From NCBI GenBank assembly GCA_910587345.1, contig CAJUKH010000013.1:186001-250000 (forward strand): DNA of 64,000 nucleotides, written 5' to 3'. Position numbers and translations under genes: made by a program. Numbering within the stretch: position 1 is the first letter of the stretch; every line of letters begins with the position of its first letter. The notes under the pieces are model-generated. The model had not been told where the DNA came from and searched no databases. It worked only from the letters and a program-made list of their open reading frames with translations. The DNA is from an uncultured Oscillospiraceae bacterium. Its GTDB lineage: Bacteria; Bacillota; Clostridia; Oscillospirales; Oscillospiraceae. Shown here in pieces: positions 15,842 to 24,406 of the stretch.

Positions 15842-16471
15842 ATGTCTGACCTTTCCGTTGTCAAGAACCAAAACCGTCCCACCACCGTGGGCAGAGCCCG
15901 GGCCATCACGTTGACCGCCATGCTTTCCGCCGTGGCCTTTGTGCTGATGTTTCTGGACTTCCCCATCCCCTTCCTCATTCCCAATTTCGTAAAAATGGAT
16001 GTCTCTGAACTGCCTGCTCTGCTGGCTTCCTTTGCCCTTGGCCCTGTCTATGGCGTGGTGGTGTGTCTGGTAAAAAATCTGGTCCACTTCATTACCATGA
16101 CCACCACCGGCGGGGCCGGAGAGCTTTGTAATTTCCTTCTGGGCGCCTGCTTCGTCTTTCCCGCCGGGATCATCTACCAGCGGCAGAAATCCCGGAAAAA
16201 TGCCCTTGTGGGCGTTCTGGTCGGGGCGGTCGTTATGGCCTTCCTCTCCATCCCCTGTAACTATTTTATCTCCTACCCGGTCTACTCCAAATTCATGCCC
16301 ATCGACGCTATTTTGGAAATGTACCGGGCCATCCGGCCCACTTCCGGCGGGCTTCTGGAGTGCCTTGTCATGTTCAACGCTCCCTTCACACTTTTGAAGG
16401 GCCTTCTCACCTCTCTTCTCTGTTTCCTCATTTATAAGCCTCTTTCCCCCATTCTTCACAAGGGAGTATAA
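15842..16471 (+). CDS. ribU: ECF transporter riboflavin-binding S component RibU
   Basis: Substrate-capture membrane subunit for riboflavin, 209 residues from ATG 15842 with about six hydrophobic helices. An early small-residue-rich helix (ITLTAMLSAVAFVLMFL) carries the alanine motif that contacts EcfT in S components. LIPNFVKMDVSELPALLASF and KNLVHFITMTTTGGAGELCN are characteristic of RibU. ATG 15842 follows AAAGGAG. Control by an FMN riboswitch directly supports flavin as ligand. It lacks its own ATPases and would share the EcfA1A2T module encoded at 1964-4503. A terminator follows 16 bases after the stop, so it is monocistronic. Confidence 0.96.
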   Translation: MSDLSVVKNQNRPTTVGRARAITLTAMLSAVAFVLMFLDFPIPFLIPNFVKMDVSELPALLASFALGPVYGVVVCLVKNLVHFITMTTTGGAGELCNFLLGACFVFPAGIIYQRQKSRKNALVGVLVGAVVMAFLSIPCNYFISYPVYSKFMPIDAILEMYRAIRPTSGGLLECLVMFNAPFTLLKGLLTSLLCFLIYKPLSPILHKGV

Positions 16472-16487
16472 GGACTGTATCCCTTAC

Positions 16488-16528
16488 AAAGACAGGGCTT
16501 TGGGAAAATCCCGAAGCCCTGTCTTTCA
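16488..16528 (+). terminator. Terminator of ribU
   Basis: A 13-bp stem AAAGACAGGGCTT/AAGCCCTGTCTTT (16488-16500 with 16514-16526) with an extra inner GGGA/TCCC helix. The T tract after it is short. Confidence 0.8.
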
Positions 16529-16543
16529 TTATGGAACGAATGT

Positions 16544-16571
16544 TTGACTTTTGCCCACTCTGTGATATAAT
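16544..16571 (+). promoter_or_regulatory. Extended -10 promoter of dinB
   Basis: TTGACT (16544-16549), 16 bases, then TATAAT (16566-16571) preceded by TGA. No LexA box of the CGAAC-N4-GTTCG type was seen around it. Confidence 0.8.
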
Positions 16572-16597
16572 AGAGACAAAGGAACAGAGGTGATGTC

Positions 16598-17812
16598 ATG
16601 GAGAGGACCATCCTGCACTGCGATCTGAACAGCTTTTACGCCTCGGTGGAGCTGCTGGACTATCCCGAGCTGGCGGACCGGCCTGTGGCAGTGTGCGGCG
16701 ACCCGAGCAGCCGCCACGGGGTCATTCTGGCCAAGAATGAAGCGGCCAAGAAATTTGGGGTCCAGACCGCCGAAACGGTATGGCAGGCCCGAAAAAAGTG
16801 CCCTGATCTGGTGCTTTTGGGGGCCCACCATGACAAATATCACCACTATTCCAAACTGGTCAATGAGATCTACGAGCGGTTCACCGATCTGGTAGAACCC
16901 TTCTCCATCGACGAGAGCTGGCTGGACGTTACCGGCACCCTTCATCTCTTCCACACCGACGGCAAAGGCCTTGCCGATCTGGTCCGAAAAACGGTGCGGG
17001 AGGAGTTGGGACTTACCATCTCGGTGGGGGTCTCCTTCAACAAGATTTTTGCCAAGATGGGCAGCGACTACAAAAAGCCGGATGCCACCACCGTCATCAC
17101 CCGGGAGAATTTTCAGGACCTTCTCTGGCCCTTGCCTGTTACCGCTCTCATTTTTGTGGGCCGGGCGGCGGCGAAAACGCTGGGAGAGTATGGTATCAAG
17201 ACCATCGGGGATCTGGCCCGGTTTGACCGGGGGGCGCTGGTACGGCTGCTGGGCAAGCAGGGCGGCACCCTTCACGAGTACGCTACGGGCGCAGAACACG
17301 CCCCAGTGATTCCCGCCCGGGAGCTGCCCCCTCCCAAGTCGGTGGGCAACGGCCTTACCTTTCCCCGAAACCTGAAGGGCTGGGAGGAGCTTCGGGCAGG
17401 CGTGACCATGCTGGCCGACGAGGTGGCGGTACGCCTGCGGCAGCTGGACATGAAGTGCGCCACGGTGAACATCACCATCCGGGACCCCAACTTTAAGGAC
17501 ATCTCCCGACAAAAGGGACTTTCCTCCCCCACCTATCTGGCCCGGGAAATCATTCAGGCGGCTATGGAGCTGCTGGAGCAGTCCTGGAACCCCAGCGCCC
17601 CGGTGCGGGCCTTGACGGTGACAGCCCAGAACCTGATGCCCGCCAAACAGGCGGGGGAGCAGCTGGACCTCCTTACCCCCGACGCCTCCCCCCGGCGGGA
17701 GAAGGTGGAAAAGGTGGAACGGGCCATGGACGGCATCCGGGGCAAATACGGCAAGGATGCCATCTCTCCCGCTCGGATGAAAGAAACCAGAGAGGGCGAA
17801 GACGAAGATTAA
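16598..17812 (+). CDS. dinB: DNA polymerase IV (Y family)
   Basis: Translesion DNA polymerase of 404 residues that extends damaged or misaligned primers. DLNSFYASVE (from Asp9) and SIDESWLDVT (Asp105-Glu106) hold the metal-binding carboxylates. VGVSFNKIFAKMGSDYKKPD is the palm/fingers signature, followed by helix-hairpin-helix thumb residues and a C-terminal little-finger region near 240-360. No obvious QLxLF-type beta-clamp motif ends the protein, but EQLDLLTP near residue 355 is a plausible internal clamp-binding motif. The gene has its own promoter and terminator. Confidence 0.95.
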   Translation: MERTILHCDLNSFYASVELLDYPELADRPVAVCGDPSSRHGVILAKNEAAKKFGVQTAETVWQARKKCPDLVLLGAHHDKYHHYSKLVNEIYERFTDLVEPFSIDESWLDVTGTLHLFHTDGKGLADLVRKTVREELGLTISVGVSFNKIFAKMGSDYKKPDATTVITRENFQDLLWPLPVTALIFVGRAAAKTLGEYGIKTIGDLARFDRGALVRLLGKQGGTLHEYATGAEHAPVIPARELPPPKSVGNGLTFPRNLKGWEELRAGVTMLADEVAVRLRQLDMKCATVNITIRDPNFKDISRQKGLSSPTYLAREIIQAAMELLEQSWNPSAPVRALTVTAQNLMPAKQAGEQLDLLTPDASPRREKVEKVERAMDGIRGKYGKDAISPARMKETREGEDED

Positions 17813-17817
17813 ACAGA

Positions 17818-17848
17818 AAGGCGGGGCCTACAGCCCCGCCTTCTTTTT
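17818..17848 (+). terminator. Terminator of dinB
   Basis: A 10-bp GC-rich stem AAGGCGGGGC/GCCCCGCCTT (17818-17827 with 17833-17842) with a CTACA loop, then TCTTTTT. It may also serve the converging lipoprotein gene, which ends at 17847. Confidence 0.88.
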
Positions 17849-19592
17849 AATTTGAGATGTTATATAGAATGTAGATACGCTCTAAAATAAGGTTTTCATC
17901 AAAATCAAAGGACATGGTATCTCCATAGTTCCAGTAAAATGGGCAAACGACCCTTGCGGTTTGATCAACATACCCTAACCGGAACTGTGGATAGACCGCA
18001 AGGACCTCTTTCAATGTGTCCCCCACCTCTACCCCTTCGGCTGTCGGAATACCGGGAGCGGTCACTATGATGCGAACAGGTTGTTCATCCATTCCATCTT
18101 CATCGTAATCCCAAATATCTATCTCAAGGCCCAGATATACTTCCCGATGGCCTTGCGGCCACTGTGTTTCTTCCCGTTCTATCCTTTCCGGGGTCCCATA
18201 CCATACAGGGCTTCCCGTGCTGTCCAACCCATAAAGGACCTGGTTCAGCTTTACACTCATTCTGCTATACGGGCCTTGGCAAGCATAATGGCATATTCGC
18301 CATTGTCCCTCTTTTTCCTCAAACCCAAATGTCCACACTACTTCGTTGTCATTTCCGGAACCCTCTGCGGAATAAAAAGTCCAGTCATGGCCAAAATCGC
18401 CGGGCGACCGGGCCGAGGTAAGCGTCACTAAATCCATATTATAATAATGCCCTAAAATGTCCCGGCTGTTAGAGTGAATATAAACTTTTCCGTCCTCTTC
18501 ACAGAGGATTTGCGATGCATAACACCGATAAAAATCATCCGCCAGATTTCCCTCAATCGGCTCTTTCAGCCCTTCCAACAGCTCCTCCTGGGAGGCATAC
18601 CCCTCCAACAAAAGCCACCCTTCCTTCTCACAGGGCACCGCCCCCTCCCCCAGAAAGGGGGCCAAAGCGGCGTTGGCTTTTTCGATAAGGTCTTTCGCCT
18701 TCTCCAGCGTCAGGAGATTTTCAATATCCTCTATCTCCTCTTCCGCCCAGGGAAGATAGGATAGCTTCCTTTCCTCCCCCTGAACCAGTCCATCCCGCCA
18801 CGCCGCATAGGCCGCCCCGTCCACCGGGTGCTCGTAGTCCATGTTCAGACAGTAGACCACCCCGTCCCCGTCCCTATCGGCCTCTTTAGGAAACTTTACC
18901 CCTTCCAGCGCCTCGGTCCGGGCCTGAGCAGAGCCTGCCTCGGCGTAGGTATCCTCCTCTCTGTCGTACTCATAGAGGGTATAGGGCCACAACACCCCTG
19001 CACCGGAGGTCAGGTCCACCGGCCAGCCGGCCTGAATTATGCCGTCATAGAAGGACAGCTGGGAGGTGGCCTTCAGCTCCAGTACCAGCCCCTTCTTATC
19101 GGTGTAGTCGTAAACCAGAGCGGTACGGGCCGGCTGGGGGGCGGTGATGATGGAGACGATCAGCTCTTCCCTGCCGTCACCGTCCACGTCATGGACGGCA
19201 AACCGGTTCTGGGACAGGGGCTCGTCAGAAAAGTCCACCGGGGTGCCGTCGGGGAACAGCCTATCCTCGTAAAACCGCTCCATCACCGCCCGAAAATAGG
19301 CCATACGCCGCTCTCCCTCGGTCTCTGGAGGCGTATCCCCCCAAGGGGCGGGCAAAGGCTCTCTGGTCGCCGCAGGGGCGGGCGTGGGGCCGGAGGAGGG
19401 CACGACCGTGGAAACGGGGCTTTCCGTTGGCGGTGCGCTCTCCTCAAGACAAGGGCTTCCTACGGCGGTCGCTGTAGGTTGCACCATCCCCTCGGAGGGC
19501 TTCGGGGACAAAGAAGGCTCCGCCGGCCGCCCCTTGCAGGCGGTGAGCACCAGCAGGCCGCAAAGCAGAGGGACCAGTTTTCTTTTTCTCAT
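17847..19592 (-). CDS. Large lipoprotein of unknown function
   Basis: A 581-residue secreted lipoprotein. The N terminus MRKRKL plus a hydrophobic stretch ends in the lipobox LTAC with Cys19 as the lipid-modified residue. A Pro/Ser/Thr-rich spacer follows (about 20-85). VDGDGREELIVSI resembles a calcium-binding FG-GAP/VCBS loop, and YDEDGMDEQP is a second acidic loop. The rest gives no recognisable domain. ATG 19592 follows GGAGGAGTGAGGG. It starts 9 bases after the MBL hydrolase gene, so the two are probably co-transcribed. Confidence 0.8.
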   Translation of the reverse strand: MRKRKLVPLLCGLLVLTACKGRPAEPSLSPKPSEGMVQPTATAVGSPCLEESAPPTESPVSTVVPSSGPTPAPAATREPLPAPWGDTPPETEGERRMAYFRAVMERFYEDRLFPDGTPVDFSDEPLSQNRFAVHDVDGDGREELIVSIITAPQPARTALVYDYTDKKGLVLELKATSQLSFYDGIIQAGWPVDLTSGAGVLWPYTLYEYDREEDTYAEAGSAQARTEALEGVKFPKEADRDGDGVVYCLNMDYEHPVDGAAYAAWRDGLVQGEERKLSYLPWAEEEIEDIENLLTLEKAKDLIEKANAALAPFLGEGAVPCEKEGWLLLEGYASQEELLEGLKEPIEGNLADDFYRCYASQILCEEDGKVYIHSNSRDILGHYYNMDLVTLTSARSPGDFGHDWTFYSAEGSGNDNEVVWTFGFEEKEGQWRICHYACQGPYSRMSVKLNQVLYGLDSTGSPVWYGTPERIEREETQWPQGHREVYLGLEIDIWDYDEDGMDEQPVRIIVTAPGIPTAEGVEVGDTLKEVLAVYPQFRLGYVDQTARVVCPFYWNYGDTMSFDFDENLILERIYILYNISN

Positions 19593-19601
19593 CCTTGTCC
19601 C

Positions 19602-20228
19602 TCACTCCTCCGGCAATAGTTTCCCCTCAATGGCCGGGTCCAGCAGGGCAATAAACTCCCGGGCATCCTTCTCGCTGCCTACCACACTGCCGTAATGATA
19701 GGGCACGGCGGCTTTGGGGCGAAGGGCATTGGCCAGCTGGGCGGCGGCTTTGGCGTTCATGGTATAGGTGCCGCCCACCGGAAGGACCGCCACGTCACAG
19801 GAGACGGCCCGGGCCTCCGGGGTGTCATCGGTGTCTCCGGCGATATAATAGCGGATGCCGTCCAGCTCTATCACATAGCCGACCCAGCCCTTTCTTTTGG
19901 GGTGGAAAGGTTTCATTTTGTTGTAGGCGGCCACCGCCCGAATGGTGACCCCCTTCAGCTCCTTTGCCTCCCCGGGGGCAATGGTCACCAGCGTCTCCCC
20001 TGTAAAATCAGTTCTCTGCCCCTCGGAGGCAGGAACAACCAGTGTGGAACCGGCCCCGGCTACCTTCTGAATATCCTCAGGGGAGTCGTGGTCATAATGC
20101 CCATGGGTCACCAAAATCAAATCGGCGTCATGGGGGGCGGTTTTCAGCTCGTAGGGGTCAACGTAAATGGTGATACTTCCTTCCAGACGGACACAGGCGT
20201 GATGGAGGACCTTGATACGTTCCAACAT
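19602..20228 (-). CDS. MBL-fold metal-dependent hydrolase (UlaG/YtkL-like)
   Basis: A 208-residue metallo-beta-lactamase fold protein. THGHYDHDSP at 41-50 gives the HxHxDH zinc motif (His42, His44, Asp46, His47). YIAGDTDDTPEA supplies the second aspartate and VPYHYGS near the C terminus the final histidine. The compact size fits UlaG-type hydrolases; the substrate is not predictable. A long in-frame extension upstream to 20453 reads antisense across the ferredoxin region and is rejected; ATG 20228 follows AAAGGGGAG. A terminator separates it from the upstream ferredoxin gene. Confidence 0.88.
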   Translation of the reverse strand: MLERIKVLHHACVRLEGSITIYVDPYELKTAPHDADLILVTHGHYDHDSPEDIQKVAGAGSTLVVPASEGQRTDFTGETLVTIAPGEAKELKGVTIRAVAAYNKMKPFHPKRKGWVGYVIELDGIRYYIAGDTDDTPEARAVSCDVAVLPVGGTYTMNAKAAAQLANALRPKAAVPYHYGSVVGSEKDAREFIALLDPAIEGKLLPEE

Positions 20229-20254
20229 GGGGGTCTCCCCTTTCTTTCTGTATG

Positions 20255-20292
20255 ATAAAAAACAGCGGCGCCATCGCAGGATGACGCCGCTG
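20255..20292 (-). terminator. Terminator of the ferredoxin gene
   Basis: On the minus strand CAGCGGCG and CGCCGCTG (20292-20285 with 20270-20263) form an 8-bp stem with a 14-base loop, followed by TTTTTTATC. Confidence 0.8.
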
Positions 20293-20307
20293 CCCTTTTG
20301 GTGCGGA

Positions 20308-20478
20308 TTAGCCCTGGGAAATAGCGCCCACGGGGCAGGTGGCGGCACAGGTGCCGCAGTCGATGCAGGTACCAGCGTCAATGACGTACTGGCCGTCGCC
20401 CTCGGAGATGGCAGAAACAGGGCAGGCACCGGCGCAGGAGCCACAGCTGACACAAGCGTTGCTGATCACATAAGCCAT
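20308..20478 (-). CDS. 2[4Fe-4S] ferredoxin
   Basis: A small electron carrier of 56 residues. Two CxxCxxCxxxCP motifs are complete (Cys9, 12, 15, 19 and Cys38, 41, 44, 48), the standard clostridial ferredoxin arrangement for two [4Fe-4S] clusters. Low-potential electron transfer in fermentation is its known role. ATG 20478 is preferred over an in-frame ATG at 20514 because GAGGTG precedes it at 20490-20485 and the promoter lies at 20513-20540. It is monocistronic, with its own promoter and terminator. Confidence 0.96.
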   Translation of the reverse strand: MAYVISNACVSCGSCAGACPVSAISEGDGQYVIDAGTCIDCGTCAATCPVGAISQG

Positions 20479-20512
20479 TGGTAACACCTCCATGTCACTT
20501 GAATGTGAAATC

Positions 20513-20540
20513 ATTATACCATATCTTTTCCAAATTTCAA
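20513..20540 (-). promoter_or_regulatory. Promoter of the ferredoxin gene
   Basis: On the minus strand TTGAAA (20540-20535), a 16-base spacer and TATAAT (20518-20513). Confidence 0.8.
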
Positions 20541-20632
20541 TGGTAAATTGCGTGAAGAGAGAAAAGTTTGGGCATATTTTTACACGGGAATGGCATATTG
20601 GGCATAAATACCCGCAAAGAGGAGGTACTATT

Positions 20633-23092
20633 TTGAGCGCTATGGAGTTTACGGCGGGGGCCGAAGCCGCTTTACGTCTGGCCCAGGAAAGCGCCGCTGA
20701 GCTGGGGCACAGCTATGTGGGCACCGAGCATCTGCTGCTGGGTATCGCCCGGGAGGGCCGGGGGCCGGGGGCACGGGTGCTGCTGGGGCAGGGGCTGACC
20801 GCCCAGGTCCTGCGGGGCACTCTGGTGCGGCTGATCGGGCTTGGCGCAGCGGGAGGCCTCCCCGCTCAGGGGTTGACCCCAAGGTGCCGGGAGAGCCTGG
20901 AACTGGCCCTTGGAGAAGCCCGGCGCTGCCAGGCCGGGCAGGCGGACACTGGGCATCTGCTGGTCGGACTTTTACAACAGGGAGAAAATGCCGCAAAGCG
21001 GCTTATTACGGCAGCAGGCAAAGACCCCCGACGACTGCTGGGGGAAGCAAACGGCTCCTATGGCGCCGGTGACCGAAATCCGGACCGCCGGCGTTCGGAC
21101 CGGGAAGACCGGGCCGTGGGACCGACCAAGCTGTTAGACCAGTTTTCCCGGGACCTGACCGCCATGGCCGCCGCGGGGGAACTGGACCCAGTGATCGGCC
21201 GGGAGAAGGAACTCCACCGGGTCATGGAAATTCTCTCCCGCCGGCGGAAAAACAACCCCGCGTTGATCGGAGAACCGGGGGTTGGGAAAACGGCTGTGGC
21301 AGAGGCTCTGGCCATGGCCATCAGCGCAGGGCGGGTCCCGGAGGAGCTGGCGGCCAAACGGCTGGTGGCGTTGGACCTTTCCTCCATGGTGGCAGGGACC
21401 AAGTACCGGGGAGAGTTTGAGGAACGGGTGCGAAACATTCTGGCCGAGGTCCGGCGGGCGGGGAACATCATCCTCTTTTTCGATGAGCTTCATACCATCG
21501 TGGGCGCAGGCAGCGCCGAGGGGGCCATCGACGCCGCCAACATTCTGAAGCCCGCTCTGGGCCGTGGCGACCTGCAGGTCATTGGGGCAACCACCACCGA
21601 GGAGTACCGGCGGTATATCGAAAAAGACGCCGCTCTCGAGCGGCGGTTTCAACCGGTAGCCGTGGCCGAACCTACGGCGGAGGAAACACAGGAGATCCTT
21701 AAAGGGCTTCGGGGGCGGTATGAACGCCACCATAAGCTGACCATTGCCGACGAGGCGCTGACAGCGGCGGTCCGCCTGTCTGTCCGGTATCTCCCCGACC
21801 GCCGGCTTCCTGACAAGGCAGTGGACCTGATGGACGAGGCGGCCAGCCGGGCACGGCTGAGGGAGATGGAATTCCCTCCCGCCCTGCGTGCCCTGGAAGA
21901 GCGGGTGGCCGAAGCCCAGCAGGCCAAGGAGGAAGCCATTCGGACCCAGGATTTTGAAAAGGCCGCCATGTACCGGGATGCCGAGGGGGACTTTCGGCAA
22001 AAGCTGGAATCGGAGCGCTCTCAGTTTCTGCAAAACCGGCCGCCGCTGACGGTCTCCGACCAGGAGGTGGCCGCCGTGGTGGCCGCCTGGACCGGTATCC
22101 CGGTGACCTCCCTCACCCGGGGCGAACAGGACCGGCTTCTGACATTGGAGGAAACCCTGTCGCACCGGGTCATAGGGCAGGAGGATGCCGTTAAGACCGT
22201 GACCAGGGCCATCCGGCGGGGACGGGTGGGGCTGAAGGACCCGGGGCGGCCGGTGGGTTCCTTTCTCTTTCTCGGGCCGACCGGCGTGGGCAAGACCGAG
22301 CTGTGCAAAGCCCTGGCCCATGCTCTTTTTGGCAGTGAGGAGGCCCTGATCCGGCTGGATATGTCGGAATATATGGAGCGGCACACCGTCTCCCGCCTTT
22401 TGGGTTCGCCCCCCGGATATGTGGGACATGATGAGGGCGGCCAGCTGACCGAGGCGATCCGCCGAAGGCCCTACTCGGTCATCCTGTTCGATGAGATCGA
22501 AAAAGCCCACGAGGATGTCTGGAATGTTCTTCTGCAAGCCATGGAGGACGGACAGATCACCGACGCCCAGGGCCGGCGGGCCGACCTTCGCAACGCCGTG
22601 ATGATCCTCACCTCCAACGTGGGCGCACGACAGATCACCGCCCGGGGAAGCCTTGGGTTTTCCGCTGTGGAAAGCACCGGCGGCCTGCGGCCCCGGACTC
22701 AGGTGGAGCAGGCCGTGATGGAGGAGGCTAAACGAACCTTCCGGCCCGAATTTTTGAACCGCTTGGATGAAATCGTTATCTTCCGGCAGCTGGATGAGCC
22801 ACAGCTGGATACCATCGGCCGCCGGATGCTGGATGACCTCTCCCGGCGTCTTGCCGCTTTGGGAGTCTCCCTCTCGGTCACTCAGGAGGCCCGGCAGCTG
22901 CTGGCCCGTTCCGGTTTTGACCCGGACTATGGTGCCCGCCCCCTCCGCCGGGTCATCCGTGCGCAGATAGAGGACCCGGCCGCAGAACTGCTCCTATCCG
23001 GTCGGCTTCCGTCTGGCAGCGAGTTGACGGTCACCGTTCAGGGGGAAAAGTTGGTCCTGCTGCCCTCCTCCGCCGCTCTTTCCGCCGGGTAA
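20633..23092 (+). CDS. clpC: ATP-dependent Clp protease ATP-binding subunit ClpC
   Basis: Hsp100 unfoldase partner of ClpP, 819 residues from TTG 20633. Two ClpN repeats occupy roughly 5-145 (LGHSYVGTEHLLLGI and a weaker second copy). AAA-1 has GEPGVGKT near 213. A UVR segment with EEAIRTQDFEKAAMYRD lies near 430-450. AAA-2 has GPTGVGKT near 548, and LGF near 672 is the ClpP-docking loop. TTG is favoured because GGAGG (20621-20625) is 7 bases away, whereas ATG 20642 is 16 away; both are in frame. ClpC normally sits with ctsR-mcsAB, which is not the case here. Confidence 0.92.
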   Translation: MSAMEFTAGAEAALRLAQESAAELGHSYVGTEHLLLGIAREGRGPGARVLLGQGLTAQVLRGTLVRLIGLGAAGGLPAQGLTPRCRESLELALGEARRCQAGQADTGHLLVGLLQQGENAAKRLITAAGKDPRRLLGEANGSYGAGDRNPDRRRSDREDRAVGPTKLLDQFSRDLTAMAAAGELDPVIGREKELHRVMEILSRRRKNNPALIGEPGVGKTAVAEALAMAISAGRVPEELAAKRLVALDLSSMVAGTKYRGEFEERVRNILAEVRRAGNIILFFDELHTIVGAGSAEGAIDAANILKPALGRGDLQVIGATTTEEYRRYIEKDAALERRFQPVAVAEPTAEETQEILKGLRGRYERHHKLTIADEALTAAVRLSVRYLPDRRLPDKAVDLMDEAASRARLREMEFPPALRALEERVAEAQQAKEEAIRTQDFEKAAMYRDAEGDFRQKLESERSQFLQNRPPLTVSDQEVAAVVAAWTGIPVTSLTRGEQDRLLTLEETLSHRVIGQEDAVKTVTRAIRRGRVGLKDPGRPVGSFLFLGPTGVGKTELCKALAHALFGSEEALIRLDMSEYMERHTVSRLLGSPPGYVGHDEGGQLTEAIRRRPYSVILFDEIEKAHEDVWNVLLQAMEDGQITDAQGRRADLRNAVMILTSNVGARQITARGSLGFSAVESTGGLRPRTQVEQAVMEEAKRTFRPEFLNRLDEIVIFRQLDEPQLDTIGRRMLDDLSRRLAALGVSLSVTQEARQLLARSGFDPDYGARPLRRVIRAQIEDPAAELLLSGRLPSGSELTVTVQGEKLVLLPSSAALSAG

Positions 23093-23100
23093 CTACACCG

Positions 23101-23140
23101 TGGCCCTGTGTCTTGATAAGACATGGGGCCATCCTTTTTT
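23101..23140 (+). terminator. Terminator of clpC
   Basis: Two stacked helices TGGCCC/GGGCCA and TGTCTT/AAGACA (23101-23131) with a small internal loop, followed by TCCTTTTTT. Confidence 0.88.
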
Positions 23141-23206
23141 ATATCCGCGGAAGGGAAATTTACATACAATGGCTTACCTGACTTTGCAGACAAAGGAGAT
23201 TTCGCT

Positions 23207-23839
23207 ATGAACCAGTATTATCCTTTTCCTGTCTCTCCCCTTCCCTACAGCTATGTATCCCTGATGCCCCGCTGCGATCCCGACACACTGTACTACCATT
23301 ACGAACATTTTGCCGGACAGATCCGACAGCTCAACCAGCTCGTTGCACAGAGGCAGCTGACCAAACTGACACTGGATGAGCTGTTCTGCCAGGACCTGAA
23401 CCTTCCCGCCGCACAAGCTGCTCAGGTCAAAAGTTTGTCCGGCAGCGTCTATGCCCATCAGCTTTATTTTGACAGCATTTACAGCAGTGTCTCCCGTCTG
23501 CCGGATAACCTTCTCACCCGAAAGCTGATCGATACCTACGGTTCTTTGGAGCAATTCAAAAAGCTGCTGACCGAGGCGGCTTACAGCATTACCGGCTCCG
23601 GCTGGGTATGGCTGATCATGGAAGGGGGCGAACCTCATATCGCCACCACCGGCAACAACAGCGTTGTCAGTCTGAACTCTGTGACCCCCATCTTTTCCAT
23701 CGATATGTGGGAACACGCCTACTTCCCATTATACCAATTCGATAAGGCCGCCTATCTGAACAACTGGTTCGAGCTGGTCAACTGGGACCGGGCCGACCAG
23801 AGATACCAAAGCATCCAGCATAGCGGACTTCCGAGGTGA
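23207..23839 (+). CDS. Divergent Fe/Mn superoxide dismutase-like protein
   Basis: A 210-residue protein of the Fe/Mn-SOD fold. The four metal ligands align (His31 in YYHYEHF, His84 in VYAHQLYFDS, Asp166 and His170 in IDMWEHAYF), and AAYSITGSGWVWLI matches the C-terminal domain. My alignment puts Phe where SODs have the second-helix His and Ile at the gateway Tyr, so the active-site second shell is altered. A Pro/Tyr-rich leader of about 20 residues precedes the fold. ATG 23207 follows AAAGGAG. It may be active, or it may be a structural or spore-associated relative; the sequence cannot decide. Confidence 0.82.
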   Translation: MNQYYPFPVSPLPYSYVSLMPRCDPDTLYYHYEHFAGQIRQLNQLVAQRQLTKLTLDELFCQDLNLPAAQAAQVKSLSGSVYAHQLYFDSIYSSVSRLPDNLLTRKLIDTYGSLEQFKKLLTEAAYSITGSGWVWLIMEGGEPHIATTGNNSVVSLNSVTPIFSIDMWEHAYFPLYQFDKAAYLNNWFELVNWDRADQRYQSIQHSGLPR

Positions 23840-24113
23840 TACAGGCAAAACAAAAGCAGCCCTTTTCATAAGGTCTGCTTTTTGCAGAAGGATACCAAAA
23901 CCGTGTTTCCGCAGGTACGCATCCCCAACCAAATCCAAGCCCGGCCCAGCGGGTTCGATTTGGTAAGGAGGGGAAAGCAATTTTCAGGCGGCCTCTGAAA
24001 AAGGCCGCCTGAAAATGGAGTGGAGCGGATCTCGCTCCGACATACCCTGAAGATGCAAACCGAATATCCGCCTCAAAATCGGGCCGGAATCCAGCGCAGC
24101 GAGTCCGGCCCGA
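23840..24113. other. Intergenic region with two strong hairpins, no gene seen
   Basis: Between the SOD-like gene and the tRNA-Ser terminator no supported gene was found. A 15-bp perfect inverted repeat ATTTTCAGGCGGCCT (23980-23994) with its complement at 24002-24016 could end transcription from either side. CGGGCCGGA/TCCGGCCCG (24080-24088 with 24104-24112) forms a second hairpin. Open frames here are antisense readings of tRNA and hairpin sequence. Confidence 0.6.
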
Positions 24114-24181
24114 AAGCAAAAAAATTCCCACCAGAGTGCAGTTTTCGCCCCAAGGCGGAAACGGAACGGTGGTGGGAATTT
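24114..24181 (-). terminator. Branched terminator of tRNA-Ser(CGA)
   Basis: On the minus strand AAATTCCCACCA (24181-24170) pairs with TGGTGGGAATTT (24133-24122). An inner near-perfect helix lies around 24141-24162, and a run of seven T bases follows. Confidence 0.75.
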
Positions 24182-24187
24182 CTGAGT

Positions 24188-24276
24188 TGGCGCAGCGGGT
24201 GGGATTCGAACCCACGTGTGGTTGCCCACAAACTGATTTCGAGTCAGCCCCGTTATGACCACTTCGATACCGCTGC
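24188..24276 (-). tRNA. tRNA-Ser(CGA)
   Basis: On the minus strand: acceptor GCAGCGG/CCGCTGC, discriminator G and encoded CCA. The anticodon stem GCTGA/TCAGT (one G-T pair) encloses CTCGAAA, so the anticodon is CGA. A long serine-type variable arm and a GGTTCGAATCC T arm are present. Confidence 0.95.
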
Positions 24277-24299
24277 ATAACATTTGGGAAAGCCTATAT

Positions 24300-24328
24300 A
24301 GAATACCCTATTTTTTCCCGATTGTCAA
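24300..24328 (-). promoter_or_regulatory. Promoter of tRNA-Ser(CGA)
   Basis: On the minus strand TTGACA (24328-24323), 17 bases, TATTCT (24305-24300). Confidence 0.8.
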
Positions 24329-24338
24329 GGGAAGGGTA

Positions 24339-24367
24339 TTGCCTTTGGCATGATTTCAACATATAAT
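24339..24367 (+). promoter_or_regulatory. Promoter of the hotdog thioesterase gene
   Basis: TTGCCT (24339-24344), 17 bases, TATAAT (24362-24367). It is placed back to back with the tRNA-Ser promoter. Confidence 0.75.
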
Positions 24368-24406
24368 AAAGCCCGTCCGAAATTCTGATTGACGGGAGAT
24401 CTTTTT

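Noticed and set aside
23980..24016. Resemblance of AGGCCGCCTGAA to Neisseriaceae DNA uptake sequences
   Set aside because: A single hairpin in a clostridial genome; the match is partial and fits a simple hairpin better.
23778..24283. Open frames across tRNA-Ser(CGA) and its tail
   Set aside because: They translate tRNA and hairpin sequence, with no start signal or conserved domain.
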